NCBI GenBank assembly: GCA_027044945.1 | Contig: JALUBK010000062.1 | Coordinates: 1 to 49,584 of the forward strand | Length of the DNA: 49,584 bases | Direction of reading: 5' to 3' | DNA from: Campylobacterales bacterium | Lineage (GTDB): Bacteria; Campylobacterota; Campylobacteria; Campylobacterales; JALSKU01 | Part shown: in pieces, positions 32,658 through 43,352 of the stretch | Layout of the letters: each line of letters opens with the position of its first letter | How positions within the stretch are numbered: position 1 is the first letter of the stretch | Notes under the pieces: model-generated | What the model was told of the DNA's origin: nothing | The model's database searches: none | The model's input: only the letters and a program-made list of their open reading frames with translations | Position numbers and translations under genes: made by a program

Positions 32658-33470
32658 TTAATATTCTTTAAAAACCTCAGTTATTGTCATTTTATCTCTA
32701 TCATTATATATTTTTATTTTTTTTGCATCTATACATTTTCCATTAGTTATTTTCAAAATAATTATTTGAAAAATTTTTTTACAACTTTTTGGTATATCAA
32801 AAGAGGATGACAAAGCTGTAGTAAATCTTTGAATAGGGGCTTTTTTATCCATACCTATAATACCATCTCTACAACCAGTAAGTCCTACATCGCTAACAAA
32901 AAATGTTCCTTCGTCTATCACCATATCATCTGTTCCAACATGAGTATGTGTTCCACATATTGCAGATACTTTTCCTTTTAACATGGATAAAAGTGTAGCT
33001 TTTTCACTTGTGGCTTCGGCATGAAAATCTATAAAAATATTTCTTATTCCTTTGGCATCAAGATCATTTACAACTTTTTGAATATATAAAAATGGATTTT
33101 CAACCATAGGCATAGTAAAATATCCCATGAGATTAATTATAGCTAATTTTTCATCTCCAACTGTGGCATATCTCAAACCTGTTCCAGGAGTTCCAGGAGG
33201 ATAATTTATAGGTCTAATTATCGGTAAAGTATCCAAAAATGGAATAATATCTTTTTTATCCCAGATATGATTTCCACCTGTTATAAAATCAACTCCATAG
33301 CTCAAAAGCTCATTTGCATTTTTTTGACTCAAACCAAAACCATGGCTCGTATTTTCCCCATTTGCAATCACTAAATCAATTTTATATTTTTCTTTCAACG
33401 ACGAAAGATATTTTTTAAGCATCTCTCTTCCTGGTTTGCCAATAATATCACCGACAAAAGATATTCTCAT
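32658..33470 (-). CDS. ymdB: YmdB/TIGR00282 family metallophosphoesterase
   Basis: A 270-residue calcineurin-like phosphoesterase. All the family metal ligands can be placed: Asp8, Glu39, Asn40, Asn67, His68, His150, His175 and His177 (GTHTHVGTDD). The family hydrolyses 2',3'-cyclic nucleotides in vitro and affects biofilm in Bacillus; its role in Campylobacterota is unclear. It shares ATGA with mfd (33467-33470), a pairing with DNA-repair coupling that is not mechanistically explained. Confidence 0.9.
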   Translation of the reverse strand: MRISFVGDIIGKPGREMLKKYLSSLKEKYKIDLVIANGENTSHGFGLSQKNANELLSYGVDFITGGNHIWDKKDIIPFLDTLPIIRPINYPPGTPGTGLRYATVGDEKLAIINLMGYFTMPMVENPFLYIQKVVNDLDAKGIRNIFIDFHAEATSEKATLLSMLKGKVSAICGTHTHVGTDDMVIDEGTFFVSDVGLTGCRDGIIGMDKKAPIQRFTTALSSSFDIPKSCKKIFQIIILKITNGKCIDAKKIKIYNDRDKMTITEVFKEY

Positions 33471-36430
33471 TTTATCTCCTTATATACAGCTTTGATGATA
33501 TCATCATCATCTTTGCTTCTTGCTTTTATCTCTTTTTTATTTCCATTAGCAAAAACAAAAGAGATATTTTGCTGATAACTCGAAATAAGAGAAATATCTT
33601 TTTTCAATGCCATTATTTTAATACATATAATATCTAAAAATCTTCTACTAACCTCATCAATTTCGCCAAATCTATCATTTAATTCATCTTCTATTTCATA
33701 TACTTCACTCAAATTTTCACATTTACCCAATCTTCTATATATCTCCAATCTCAATCTATCCTCACGAATATAAATATCATTTATATATGCACTTACCGCC
33801 AATTTAATATTAACCTCTTTTTTCTTTATAGTTTTTTTATTTAAAAGTTCATTTATGGCATCTTCAAGCATTTTAAGATATTGAGAATATCCTATATTTT
33901 TTATATGTCCGCTTTGAGCTTTTCCTATCAAATTTCCCCCGCCTCTGATCTCCAAATCATGGTAAGCCAAAACAGAACCGCTTCCTAAAAAAGAATTGCT
34001 CTCAAGAGCCATAACTCTTTTTTTTGCCGTTTCATTAAGATTTTGCTTATCACTCACCAAAAGATAGCAATATCCTTCATTTTTACCCCTGCCGACTCGC
34101 CCTCTTAATTGATGCAAATCAGCAATACCAAATCTATCTGCATTTTCTATAATAATAGTATTTACATTTGGTATGTGGAGACCGGATTCTACAATAGAAG
34201 TCGAAAGAAGTATTTCATATTCTCCTTTTTCAAAAAGAAGCATCTCCTTTTCCATCTCTGATGAATTTATTTTGGAATGAAGTGTTAAAATCTTTAAATT
34301 AGGTAATAATTCTTTTAAATATCTTTTTCTATCCTCAATAGTTGAAATTCTATTATGAACAAAAAATATTTGCCCTTTTCGTCTTAATTCTCTTAAAATA
34401 ATCTCTTTTAAAATAGATTTATTAAACTCTTTTACAAAAGTTCTAACTCCTTGTTTGTTCTGAGGAGGAGTTAAAAGCTTGGAATATTGCTTTATGGAAG
34501 AAAGAGCCATGTTTAAACTTCTAGGTATCGGTGTGGCACTCATGGATAAAATATGCACATTTTTAGAAAATTTTTTTAATCTCTCTTTTTGTTTTACTCC
34601 AAATTTATGCTCTTCGTCTATCACCAAAAAAGCAAGATTTTTAAACTTTGCATTAAAAAGAGCATGCGTTCCTACTACAATTTTTATTTTTCCATCTTTT
34701 ATCCCATCCATAGTTTCTTTTTTTTCTTTTGCTTTAATAAATCTATCAATCCTATAAACATTAATACCAAATTTTTCAAATCTCTCTTTAAGTGTTTTAT
34801 AATGTTGGTTTGCCAATAATGTTGTAGGAGCTATTAAGGCACATTGATAACCGTTTTTAACCGCCAAAAACATTGCATTCATTGCAACTTCTGTTTTTCC
34901 AAATCCCACATCTCCACTCAAAAGCCTGTCCATGACTTTGCCACTTTCGAAATCTTTGCAAATATCATTTATCGTTTCAACTTGATCAGAAGTATAAGCA
35001 AAACCGGAACTTTGTTGAAAAAGTTTAAGCTCACAAATATCACTTTTTATAATAGTTGCATTCTCAAGCTCTCTCTTGGCTGCTACATTCACTATCTCTT
35101 TCGCTATTTCAAATAATTTTTCCTTAACTTTTTCTTTAAGTTTTGCAAAACTACCCTTTCCAAGCCTGTCAACAATAGCCAACGAACCACTATCGCCAAT
35201 ATATCTATCTATTTTATCTATATTTTCAACAGGCAAAAGAAGTTTGTCATTATTTTGATAAAGAATTTGAATAAAATCTCTTTTTCTTCCCAAAACAGAT
35301 ATATTTTCAAGATTTTTAAATATTCCTATACCATAATCTTCATGAACTACATAATCACCGACTTTTAATTCATCCAAAATAATATGACTTATTTTTCTTC
35401 TTTTCTTGCTTATTTCTTTATTTAAAGAAACAATAATTTCTTTGGAACTCATAATATTAACAATATTGCTATTTTTTAAAATATGGGAATAATATTTTTC
35501 ATCAAGATTTGAATTTTTTGTAATAGCATCATTTTTTGATAAAATAGTTATCTTTTTATTTGGATGAAACTCTAAAAGTGAATTTATATCTACAACTTCT
35601 ATATCTTTATATATTTTTGGAGAATCAATTATCTTAGCAAATTTTCTAATATCTAAAATATCAGGGTTAAAACTTTTTATTTCCATAAATTCATTATCAA
35701 TTTTATCACACAAAAAAGTATTAAAAAGTTTTGGATAATAAACTCCAAGTTCATCCAAACCCCACAACCAAAGTGAATTTATATCTTTTACAAAACTATC
35801 TGTTTCTATTTTTTCTATTTTTTTTGATATTTGCTCAAACTCTTCTTTACTAAAATCAAAAGTAGCAGGTATTATATCAATCTCTTCCAACTCTTCTTTT
35901 ATACTTTTTTGTGATTGAACTTCAAAAAATCTAATACTTTCTACTTCATCATCAAACAAAGATATCCTAATTGGTTTGCTTTGATTAATTGAAAAAACAT
36001 CGATGATGTCGCCCCTAAAAGATACTTCTGCTTTTTCTTCAACAATATCTACAAAAGTATATCCCCATCTAAAAAATTTTTCTTTTAAATCATTTAATTT
36101 AATTGTATCAGCAAAATGAATAGTTTTTTTTGTAAAAAGTTCTTTTTGTGGCAAAGGATATAAAAGCGAACAAAAAGGAGAAATTATTATTTTTTTATTT
36201 TTTTGATTATGATAATAATTGCTAAGAGAAGATATAAGATCATCAATTTCATGTTTATATGCTCTTAAATCATCACCCTTGCTCACCCTTATCTCAGGCA
36301 AAACATAAGTTTTATATCCTAAAAGCTCTGTAACATTTTTTATTTCTTGGGATTCTTTTTCATTTTTGGTTAATAAAAGCCCATTTTTTAAAATATTATT
36401 TTTTAAAAATTCATAAATTTTTGCTTGCAC
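33467..36430 (-). CDS. mfd: Transcription-repair coupling factor
   Basis: Mfd removes RNA polymerase stalled at lesions and recruits UvrA. The 987 residues comprise a UvrB-like N-terminal part, the polymerase-interacting domain (LKVGDYVVHEDYGIGIF, about 350-366), a RecG-like motor with Walker A GDVGFGKTEVA (about 505) and box FLVIDEEHKFGVKQKE, and the TRCF tail. It is shorter than E. coli Mfd (1148), as in relatives. The start is GTG 36430, overlapping the bactofilin gene by 20 bases, with no strong ribosome site, so coupling is likely. Confidence 0.96.
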   Translation of the reverse strand: MQAKIYEFLKNNILKNGLLLTKNEKESQEIKNVTELLGYKTYVLPEIRVSKGDDLRAYKHEIDDLISSLSNYYHNQKNKKIIISPFCSLLYPLPQKELFTKKTIHFADTIKLNDLKEKFFRWGYTFVDIVEEKAEVSFRGDIIDVFSINQSKPIRISLFDDEVESIRFFEVQSQKSIKEELEEIDIIPATFDFSKEEFEQISKKIEKIETDSFVKDINSLWLWGLDELGVYYPKLFNTFLCDKIDNEFMEIKSFNPDILDIRKFAKIIDSPKIYKDIEVVDINSLLEFHPNKKITILSKNDAITKNSNLDEKYYSHILKNSNIVNIMSSKEIIVSLNKEISKKRRKISHIILDELKVGDYVVHEDYGIGIFKNLENISVLGRKRDFIQILYQNNDKLLLPVENIDKIDRYIGDSGSLAIVDRLGKGSFAKLKEKVKEKLFEIAKEIVNVAAKRELENATIIKSDICELKLFQQSSGFAYTSDQVETINDICKDFESGKVMDRLLSGDVGFGKTEVAMNAMFLAVKNGYQCALIAPTTLLANQHYKTLKERFEKFGINVYRIDRFIKAKEKKETMDGIKDGKIKIVVGTHALFNAKFKNLAFLVIDEEHKFGVKQKERLKKFSKNVHILSMSATPIPRSLNMALSSIKQYSKLLTPPQNKQGVRTFVKEFNKSILKEIILRELRRKGQIFFVHNRISTIEDRKRYLKELLPNLKILTLHSKINSSEMEKEMLLFEKGEYEILLSTSIVESGLHIPNVNTIIIENADRFGIADLHQLRGRVGRGKNEGYCYLLVSDKQNLNETAKKRVMALESNSFLGSGSVLAYHDLEIRGGGNLIGKAQSGHIKNIGYSQYLKMLEDAINELLNKKTIKKKEVNIKLAVSAYINDIYIREDRLRLEIYRRLGKCENLSEVYEIEDELNDRFGEIDEVSRRFLDIICIKIMALKKDISLISSYQQNISFVFANGNKKEIKARSKDDDDIIKAVYKEIK

Positions 36431-36803
36431 TGTCTTTATCTATTTCTAATTTTTTTTCATCATCTTTTTTAAATTGACTTTCTCCTTCAAAAATAGTATC
36501 TGATTCTATCATTAAGTCTTTGGCAATAATTTTTCCAAACACTTTACCGCCTTTCAAAAGTTCAACACTATCACAATCAGCTTCACCTTCTAAAACTCCA
36601 CTAACTATTAATTTTTTTGCATTAAGCTCTCCTTTTATTTTGCCACTTTTTCCAATGCTTATGATATTGTTTGATATTATTTTACCACTTATTTCTCCGT
36701 CTACATGAAGTCTGCATTTCAAATCAAAATTACCATCTATTTTCGTGCCTGATGCAATAATGGTTGTATTTGACTCTGTATCGCTCTTATTAAAGATTGC
36801 CAT
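36411..36803 (-). CDS. ccmA: Bactofilin (CcmA-like)
   Basis: A 130-residue bactofilin (DUF583), a beta-helix polymer that scaffolds cell-wall enzymes and cell shape. The core spans about 12-112: repeats such as IDGNFDLKCRLHVDGEISG and KLIVSGVLEGEADCDSVELL fill it, with short disordered ends. Its start has AAGGAG with good spacing, inside the last 67 bases of the M23 peptidase gene. In H. pylori CcmA works with the neighbouring Csd1/Csd2 peptidases to make the helical shape, so the same is inferred here. Confidence 0.92.
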   Translation of the reverse strand: MAIFNKSDTESNTTIIASGTKIDGNFDLKCRLHVDGEISGKIISNNIISIGKSGKIKGELNAKKLIVSGVLEGEADCDSVELLKGGKVFGKIIAKDLMIESDTIFEGESQFKKDDEKKLEIDKDSASKNL

Positions 36804-37660
36804 TTTACTCTCCTTACTTTTTTAAAAATATGATTAAAATCTTTTCTGTTCCATTTTATAAAATAATAGGGATTTAAAAATCTTTGGATATACATAATTC
36901 CATAATGCAAATGCGGTCCTGTTGAAAATCCAGTGCTTCCTGTATATCCTATAACTGATCCTTTTCTAACAAATTCCCCTGCTCTAACTGCAACTTTTTT
37001 TAAATGTCCATATAATGTTTTAAAACCAAAATTATGATCAATTATGATAAGATTTCCATATCCGCTTCTTTTGCTATATCCTGCAAACTCTACAATACCA
37101 TCAGCAGGTGCATAAATCTTTTCACCTATTTTAGCTCTTAAATCAATCCCCGCATGAAACTCTTTTTTATGAGAGATAGGGTTGATTCTCCATCCAAATT
37201 TTGATGTAATTCCTCTATTTTTTACAGGAAATCCATTTGGAATATTTCTTAAAAATTCTTTTCTTTGAAGAGATGTTATTTGAAGTAAATTAATTCTCTC
37301 ATTAGTTGTTTCATTCGCATCACTTTTTAACCCCATTGATGCTTCAAGATCAGAAATTTTATCATTAATTTCTTCTAATTTCTCACTTTTTAAATTAATT
37401 TTATTTTGTAAATTTTTTATTTTTAATGATAGAATTTCATTTTTATCTATTAACTCTTTTGCCTGTTTTTTATAAATCTGTTTTGTTATTTTTATATCAT
37501 TTATTTTAAGTGTTAAAAATTTTATCCAAATAATGCCAAATACAATCAATACAGCAATAGCTAAAACAAGATATAAAAAAATTTTTTTTATAATTTGTCT
37601 CACCGTATAATGTTTTGAACCATTTATATCAGAAATGATAATCGTTAATTTATTTCTCAT
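36737..37660 (-). CDS. M23 family peptidoglycan endopeptidase (Csd1-like)
   Basis: A 307-residue inner-membrane-anchored LytM/M23 protein with a short cytosolic N-terminus, a transmembrane helix (26-48) and a coiled coil (50-110). The periplasmic peptidase carries zinc-type His169-x3-Asp173 (EFHAGIDL), His219 (YGHLKK), and His250 and His252 (GPHLHYG), so it should be active. The basic C-terminal tail lies in the bactofilin overlap. H. pylori has two such genes (csd1, csd2) here; this window has one. AAGGAAATATA precedes the ATG, which overlaps folC by 11 bases. Confidence 0.9.
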   Translation of the reverse strand: MRNKLTIIISDINGSKHYTVRQIIKKIFLYLVLAIAVLIVFGIIWIKFLTLKINDIKITKQIYKKQAKELIDKNEILSLKIKNLQNKINLKSEKLEEINDKISDLEASMGLKSDANETTNERINLLQITSLQRKEFLRNIPNGFPVKNRGITSKFGWRINPISHKKEFHAGIDLRAKIGEKIYAPADGIVEFAGYSKRSGYGNLIIIDHNFGFKTLYGHLKKVAVRAGEFVRKGSVIGYTGSTGFSTGPHLHYGIMYIQRFLNPYYFIKWNRKDFNHIFKKVRRVKWQSLIRAIQSQIQPLLHQARK

Positions 37661-38816
37661 TATATTTCCTTAAAAATTCTTCTGCTACAGAAAAAGAACC
37701 AAATACTAAATATTCTTCATCATTTTTTATTTTTGAAAAAGTTTTATATTCAATATCTAGTTTATTTAAACATTTTTGTAAAATTTCTCTTGAGATAATT
37801 CTTTGTTTATTAATTGGCAATATTTCTACATTTTTTATAATTGGCTTCAAAATAGAAAGTATTTTACAAAAATCTTTATCTTTATAGCTATTATATATTA
37901 AAGTAATTTTTTTGTCGCTAAAATATTTTTGCAAAGCATTTGCCGCTAAAATATTATGCCCAACATCTACAATAATATTATCTTTTATTTTGTGACATCT
38001 TCCGAAAAATTCCAAATCATTAAACTTTTGCATATCTATTTTAAAATTAAAAAATTTCAAAGCCGACACAGCTAAAGATAAATTTTCTCGAAAAAATAAA
38101 GGTAATTTTTTTGCTAAAATATATTTATCTATAAAAATATTATCTTTTTCAGACAAAAAATCTTCATAAGAAAATATATTTACATGTTTTGTTTTCTGGA
38201 GTTTTTTAGCACAATTTAGGACTTCTTTATGCTTTTGAAAACCCAAAATAGCATCTTTTGTAATACTTCTCATCTTTGTGCAAGCAATTAAATCAATACT
38301 TTTCCCCAACATTTCTTGATGATCATAGTCTATATGAGTAATTAGAGTCAATTTTTTTTCAAAAATATTAGTAGCATCAAATTCTCCTCCAAGACCCGCT
38401 TCCAAAATTATATAATCACATTTTTGAAAAAGATATATAGCCATTAATGTAGTATATTCAAAATAAGATATTTCACTCAATTCTTGGTTTGTTAATATTT
38501 TTTGCAAATAAGCATGTGCTTGTTCTAAAAAATTATCATCAATATTTTTTCCATTAAGCCAAATTCTTTCATTAAAATTTAGAATATGAGGAGAGCTATA
38601 ATGCCCTACTTTCAAACCCATCTTATATAAATACCAAGATATAAACCTACCGGTAGTTCCTTTTCCATTTGTTCCAACAATATGAATAATTTTAGGAATT
38701 GTAAAATACGAACTGATTCTTTTCCACAATCTTGGCATTCTAGTATAATCTATTTTATCATTATTAAATAATGGTTTTTTCTTTAAAAAATTATTAAAAG
38801 AATTCAAGAAAAACAA
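37650..38816 (-). CDS. folC: Folylpolyglutamate / dihydrofolate synthase
   Basis: FolC adds glutamates to folate. A Mur-ligase-type ATP site IIHIVGTNGKGTTG (around 43-56) is present, with YTRMPRLWKRI upstream and LEAGLGGEFDATN and THIDYDHQEMLG after it. The 388 residues are normal for the group. The start is TTG 38816, or TTG 38807, which has AGGG ten bases away; both lie in the last bases of the cyclase gene. Coupled to the M23 gene at its 3' end. Confidence 0.92.
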   Translation of the reverse strand: MFFLNSFNNFLKKKPLFNNDKIDYTRMPRLWKRISSYFTIPKIIHIVGTNGKGTTGRFISWYLYKMGLKVGHYSSPHILNFNERIWLNGKNIDDNFLEQAHAYLQKILTNQELSEISYFEYTTLMAIYLFQKCDYIILEAGLGGEFDATNIFEKKLTLITHIDYDHQEMLGKSIDLIACTKMRSITKDAILGFQKHKEVLNCAKKLQKTKHVNIFSYEDFLSEKDNIFIDKYILAKKLPLFFRENLSLAVSALKFFNFKIDMQKFNDLEFFGRCHKIKDNIIVDVGHNILAANALQKYFSDKKITLIYNSYKDKDFCKILSILKPIIKNVEILPINKQRIISREILQKCLNKLDIEYKTFSKIKNDEEYLVFGSFSVAEEFLRKYNEK

Positions 38817-40342
38817 ACCCTATTTCTACCGTTTTGTTTTGCTTTATATAACATTTCATCAGCTTTTTTTATAGTTTCTTCAAGAGATTTATTATTTTTT
38901 CTTTCGCTTACACCGATACTAACTTTAACATCAATTCTGTCATTTTTATACAAAAATTTAAAGTTAGCTATAATATCTTTTATTTTATTGGCAAATTCAA
39001 CCGCATTTTGCAAATGTGTATTTGGAAGAACCATTAAAAACTCTTCGCCACCATATCTTCCTACAAAATCCATTTCTCTTGTAAATTTTTTTAAAATTTT
39101 TCCAAGAGCAGATAAAACAATATCTCCAGCATCATGTCCATAAGTATCATTAACCATTTTAAAATGATCTATATCCACAAAACAAACAGAATAATCAATT
39201 TTATATCTTGTATATCCACTTTCAATTTTTTTAAGCTCTTCATCTAATGCTCTTCTTGAAGCTAATTTTGTTAAAAAATCTTTTTTGCTCTCTTTTTTCG
39301 CCATTATTAAAGCTTTTTCCAATTTTTCATTTCTTGTTTTTAGACTTCTAATAATCTTTTGATTTTCGATCATTTTATCATTCAAAGTTCTTGTTTCATA
39401 TTCTAATGAATCAGTAATATTAAGAAGTTTTGTTTGTATCATTTCAAAAGAATCAGCTTGAAAATTAATATTCTCTAATTCATTTCTTACTTTTTTGACA
39501 TTTTTATTGCTAGAACTACTGACGGCAATAAGAGAAATTAATTTTTTTTCAATTTCAAGTAAAATTTTATCTACTTCACTTATTTTCTTTTTCATCTCTT
39601 TTTTATCAAGCTCAACTCTTTTTTTAATCATATTTTTAATATCATCTTGAATAGAATCAGTAGCTAAAATTTCAGGAGAATTTCTTAATTCATAACTAAT
39701 CGAAGCCAAATCATCATCAATGCTTGAAGCAATTGAAGGAGACAGGGTAGCTATAATTAAAGGAGCTAATTTTTTATATATTGCTTGGTCGTTATTATTA
39801 TTAAAACATTTAACAATTCCATTAACAAATTTTTCCAAATCAGTTTTATCAACAGTGCAATATGCATCAATTTTTTTCAAAAAACTATCATCATAACTTG
39901 TTACAAAATCAAACCATTTATCTTTTAAAGTATTTATGCTTTTAAGATCATTTTTAGTTTTTAATTTTTCCAAAGAATAATTTGACAAATCGGTTGCTTT
40001 TTTATTGTGCAAGACAGCAATACTTTGCAAAATTCTTCTTGCCAATACATACATAGCTTCCAAAATTTCTGAAGTATCTGATTTTAAACTTCTACTTAAT
40101 CTTGAAGATAAAAACATAAACAATTCATCTAAATTTTTAACTTTAAAATTTGAAATCTCTTGCTTCAAAGAAGCATCTAATTTTTCAATATATTTATCAA
40201 GTTGTCTGCACTCTTCTACGATAAGACCATTTTCTTTCGCTACTTTACAAAATACTTCATGATAATTTAACGGAGTCCAAACTTTTTTTTGAGATTGCAT
40301 TTGTTTAATAGCTTCTCGTATAATATCATTAATTTTTGCCAT
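38804..40342 (-). CDS. Diguanylate cyclase (GGDEF) with helical sensor region
   Basis: A 512-residue protein. The C-terminal 165 residues are a GGDEF domain with active-site GGEEF (431-435) and the inhibitory I-site REMD (422-425, RxxD five residues upstream), so it should make c-di-GMP with product inhibition. Residues 1-310 are soluble, helical and without membrane segments, with a coiled coil near 280-340; I recognise no sensor fold. I start at ATG 40342 (MAKINDII) because AAGGA has proper spacing; an ATG at 40351 abuts it. It lies between folC and lptE-like, where H. pylori has nothing. Confidence 0.88.
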   Translation of the reverse strand: MAKINDIIREAIKQMQSQKKVWTPLNYHEVFCKVAKENGLIVEECRQLDKYIEKLDASLKQEISNFKVKNLDELFMFLSSRLSRSLKSDTSEILEAMYVLARRILQSIAVLHNKKATDLSNYSLEKLKTKNDLKSINTLKDKWFDFVTSYDDSFLKKIDAYCTVDKTDLEKFVNGIVKCFNNNNDQAIYKKLAPLIIATLSPSIASSIDDDLASISYELRNSPEILATDSIQDDIKNMIKKRVELDKKEMKKKISEVDKILLEIEKKLISLIAVSSSSNKNVKKVRNELENINFQADSFEMIQTKLLNITDSLEYETRTLNDKMIENQKIIRSLKTRNEKLEKALIMAKKESKKDFLTKLASRRALDEELKKIESGYTRYKIDYSVCFVDIDHFKMVNDTYGHDAGDIVLSALGKILKKFTREMDFVGRYGGEEFLMVLPNTHLQNAVEFANKIKDIIANFKFLYKNDRIDVKVSIGVSERKNNKSLEETIKKADEMLYKAKQNGRNRVCFS

Positions 40343-40874
40343 TTTTTTCATCCTTTTTTATAGCACCCAAAATAGATATTTTGGAAACAAATTCAGAAAT
40401 CGCTTTATATGATGAAAATTTTATCGCTTCAAATTTTTTAGTATCCGAAATAACACTATTTGGTTCTATAGAAAAATCATAACTTCCATCTACTGTAAAA
40501 CTATTTTGTCGTCCTGTTTTATCAATATATTTAATATCCAATGAAACTTCAGCTTTATATGATATGATGTATCCATCTTTATTATATGCTATTGGTTTAA
40601 AATATATATTATTAAATTTTACATATAATTGGCTATCAGCATAGATTTTTTTAGCCACTATTTTAGATTTGAATTTCGATACAATAGCCTCATTGATAGC
40701 ATCTTTAACAAGGACAGAGTTTTCAGGATTTTGTATATCCATCAATACTTTGGCATAAATTTTATCACCCAAAACCATTTTTTCATAATAAGAAGACGGT
40801 TTATACCCACATCCTATTATCATAAACATAGAAACAATAAGCATAAATATTTTAATTCTCATAATTTTACTCAT
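40329..40874 (-). CDS. LptE-like outer-membrane lipoprotein
   Basis: A 181-residue lipoprotein. The signal peptide ends in the lipobox MIIGC with Cys22; Gly at +2 does not suggest inner membrane retention. The remaining domain is beta-rich (ADSQLYVKFNNIYFKPIAYN and on) like LptE, which plugs LptD for LPS export. Position before leuS matches H. pylori HP1546, described as LptE-like (from memory). GGAGAAAG precedes ATG 40874. It overlaps the cyclase by 14 bases. Confidence 0.72.
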   Translation of the reverse strand: MSKIMRIKIFMLIVSMFMIIGCGYKPSSYYEKMVLGDKIYAKVLMDIQNPENSVLVKDAINEAIVSKFKSKIVAKKIYADSQLYVKFNNIYFKPIAYNKDGYIISYKAEVSLDIKYIDKTGRQNSFTVDGSYDFSIEPNSVISDTKKFEAIKFSSYKAISEFVSKISILGAIKKDEKNGKN

Positions 40875-40892
40875 GTTTCTTTCTCCTTGTTT

Positions 40893-43340
40893 TCACTTTA
40901 TAACTAAATTGACAAGTTTATTTGGAATATATATCTCTTTTATTATATTTTTTCCATCAATCCATTTAAATACTTTTTCTTTTGCTTTTTTTATTATTAT
41001 ATCTTTTGTCAAATTTGTATCTATTTCAATTTCATCTCTTTTTTTACCATTAACCGTAATAACAATTTTAACACTATTTTCATCAAAAACTTCTTTTATT
41101 ATTTCTATATTTCTGAAATTTTTTCTTTCAAAAAGCTTATCGCTAAGTTCCCAGCAAACATGAGGAATTATAGGCTCTAAAATATTTAATATTATATAAT
41201 ATCCTTCACTCCATACATTATTATTATTTTGAGCATTTAGTGCATTTAGTGCTTCCATGCAAGAAGCTATTAATGTATTGAAACTATAATCTCTATCATA
41301 AGTTTGTTTTGATTTTTTTAAAGCCTCATAAACTTTTTTTCTAGCAAACTTTTCTTCTTTGTTTAAACTATTGTGATCAATCAAAACCAAAGAATCCATT
41401 TTACTGGCATTATTTGATCTTTCATACAATCTTTTTATGAATTTAAAAGCACCCTCTACTGCATTATCATTCCATTCCAATTCTTTTTGAGGAGGTGCCG
41501 CAAAAAGTATAAAAAGTCTTGCAGTATCAGCTCCATATTTACCAATAATATCATCAGGATCAACAGTATTTCCTTTTGATTTACTCATTTTAGAACCATC
41601 TTTTAAAACCATTCCTTGAGTTAAAAGTCTTTCAAAAGGTTCATCTACATTAATATATCCCAAATCTCTTAATGCTTTTGTAAAAAATCTTGCATATAAA
41701 AGATGTAAAATAGCATGTTCAATTCCACCAATATATTGATCTACATTCATCCAATAATCTATATCTTCTTTGTCAATTCCTACTTCTTGCCACTTCGCAG
41801 GATTGGTTGCATATCTTAGAAAATACCAACTTGATTGCACAAATGTATCAAGAGTATCAGTTTCTCTTAAAGCATCTTCTCCACATTTTGGACATTTACA
41901 ATATTTCCAAGTAGGATGTGTTTCTAATGGATTTCCTTCGCCTGTTATCACTATATCATCGGGCAAAGAGATGGGTAAATTTTCAATTTTTTCAGGAACC
42001 AATCCGCATTTTGAACAATGAACAAAAGGAATAGGAGCACCCCAATATCTTTGTCTGCTAACTCCCCAGTCTCTTAATTTGTAATTTATCTCTTTTTTTC
42101 CTAAATTTTCTTTTTCAAAATAAGAGATGATAGCCTTTCTGGCTTCTTTACTTTTTAATCCACTAAAATCTTCGCTATCAACAAGTTCTCCATCTTCGCA
42201 CAAAGGACCATCTGTTTTCATTTTTTTTAACGGTTTAATAACATACTTAACAGGTAAATTATATTTTTGAGCAAATTCATAATCTCTTTCGTCATGAGCT
42301 GGGACAGCCATAACCGCTCCACCACCATATCCAATAAGAACAAAATTGGCAACCCAGACAGGGATTTTTTCTTTTGTAATAGGATGCAAAACATCAATCT
42401 CAAGACTAACACCTTCTTTATCTTGCATAGATCTTTCTTTTTCACTCAAATTTTGCATATTTTTAATAATTGCTATTTTTTCTTCACTCAATAATTTATG
42501 CTTTATGATATATTTTACGATTGGATGTTCTGGAGCTAATGCAGAATAACTTATTCCAAAAATAGTATCAGCTCTTGTTGTAAAAACTTCATATCTATCA
42601 AATTGATTTGATAATTTCTTTTTAGAATCTTCGCTTAATTCAAAATCAAAACTAAGACCTTCGCTTTTCCCTATCCAATTTTCTTGCATTTTTAAAACTT
42701 GTGGAGGCCATTTCCCTTCCAATGTTTTTAAACTTTCCAATAACTCTTCGGCATATTTTGTAATGGCTATATAATATCCGGGCATCTCTTTTTGTTTTAC
42801 TTCGTTACCGCATCTCCAACAACATCCATTTTCAACTTGTTCATTAGCTAAAACAGTTTGGCAACTTTCGCACCAGTTTACAGTGCTTGATTTTCTATAC
42901 ATTAACCCTGATTCAAACATTTTAATTATATACTCTTGTTCAAATTTTGTATAAATCGGATCACTTGTAGCAAATTCTCTTTTTTTGCTAAAAGATAATC
43001 CTAAACAATCAAGTTCTTTTCTCATATAATCAATATTTTCATAAGTCCATTTTTTTGGATGAAGATTATTTTTTATAGCAGCATTTTCAGCAGGCATACC
43101 AAAACTATCCCATCCTATGGGGTGAAGAACATTAAACCCTTCTTTTCTGGCATTTCGAGCTATTGCATCACCAATAGAATAATTTCTAACATGCCCCATA
43201 TGTATCCTACCACTAGGATAAGGAAACATACTTAAAATATATTTTTTCTTTTTCTTTTTATTGTCTTCAGGCTCAAAAGAGTTGTTTTCACTCCAAAATT
43301 GTTGCCATTTTTTTTCAATTTTCTTAGGGTCATAATGCAT
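40893..43340 (-). CDS. leuS: Leucyl-tRNA synthetase
   Basis: A class I synthetase of 815 residues that charges tRNA-Leu. The HIGH motif is HMGH at 47-50 and the KMSKS loop [10 protein letters not shown] is near residue 582. An editing domain lies around 220-410 ([17 protein letters not shown] and ERDYEFA). A four-cysteine zinc-type patch WCESCQ...CCWRCG precedes it, and another CSKCG...CPKCG is present. It is normal in length. AAGGAGAAAATTTT precedes the ATG. Confidence 0.97.
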   Translation of the reverse strand: MHYDPKKIEKKWQQFWSENNSFEPEDNKKKKKKYILSMFPYPSGRIHMGHVRNYSIGDAIARNARKEGFNVLHPIGWDSFGMPAENAAIKNNLHPKKWTYENIDYMRKELDCLGLSFSKKREFATSDPIYTKFEQEYIIKMFESGLMYRKSSTVNWCESCQTVLANEQVENGCCWRCGNEVKQKEMPGYYIAITKYAEELLESLKTLEGKWPPQVLKMQENWIGKSEGLSFDFELSEDSKKKLSNQFDRYEVFTTRADTIFGISYSALAPEHPIVKYIIKHKLLSEEKIAIIKNMQNLSEKERSMQDKEGVSLEIDVLHPITKEKIPVWVANFVLIGYGGGAVMAVPAHDERDYEFAQKYNLPVKYVIKPLKKMKTDGPLCEDGELVDSEDFSGLKSKEARKAIISYFEKENLGKKEINYKLRDWGVSRQRYWGAPIPFVHCSKCGLVPEKIENLPISLPDDIVITGEGNPLETHPTWKYCKCPKCGEDALRETDTLDTFVQSSWYFLRYATNPAKWQEVGIDKEDIDYWMNVDQYIGGIEHAILHLLYARFFTKALRDLGYINVDEPFERLLTQGMVLKDGSKMSKSKGNTVDPDDIIGKYGADTARLFILFAAPPQKELEWNDNAVEGAFKFIKRLYERSNNASKMDSLVLIDHNSLNKEEKFARKKVYEALKKSKQTYDRDYSFNTLIASCMEALNALNAQNNNNVWSEGYYIILNILEPIIPHVCWELSDKLFERKNFRNIEIIKEVFDENSVKIVITVNGKKRDEIEIDTNLTKDIIIKKAKEKVFKWIDGKNIIKEIYIPNKLVNLVIK

Positions 43341-43352
43341 AAAATTTTCTCC

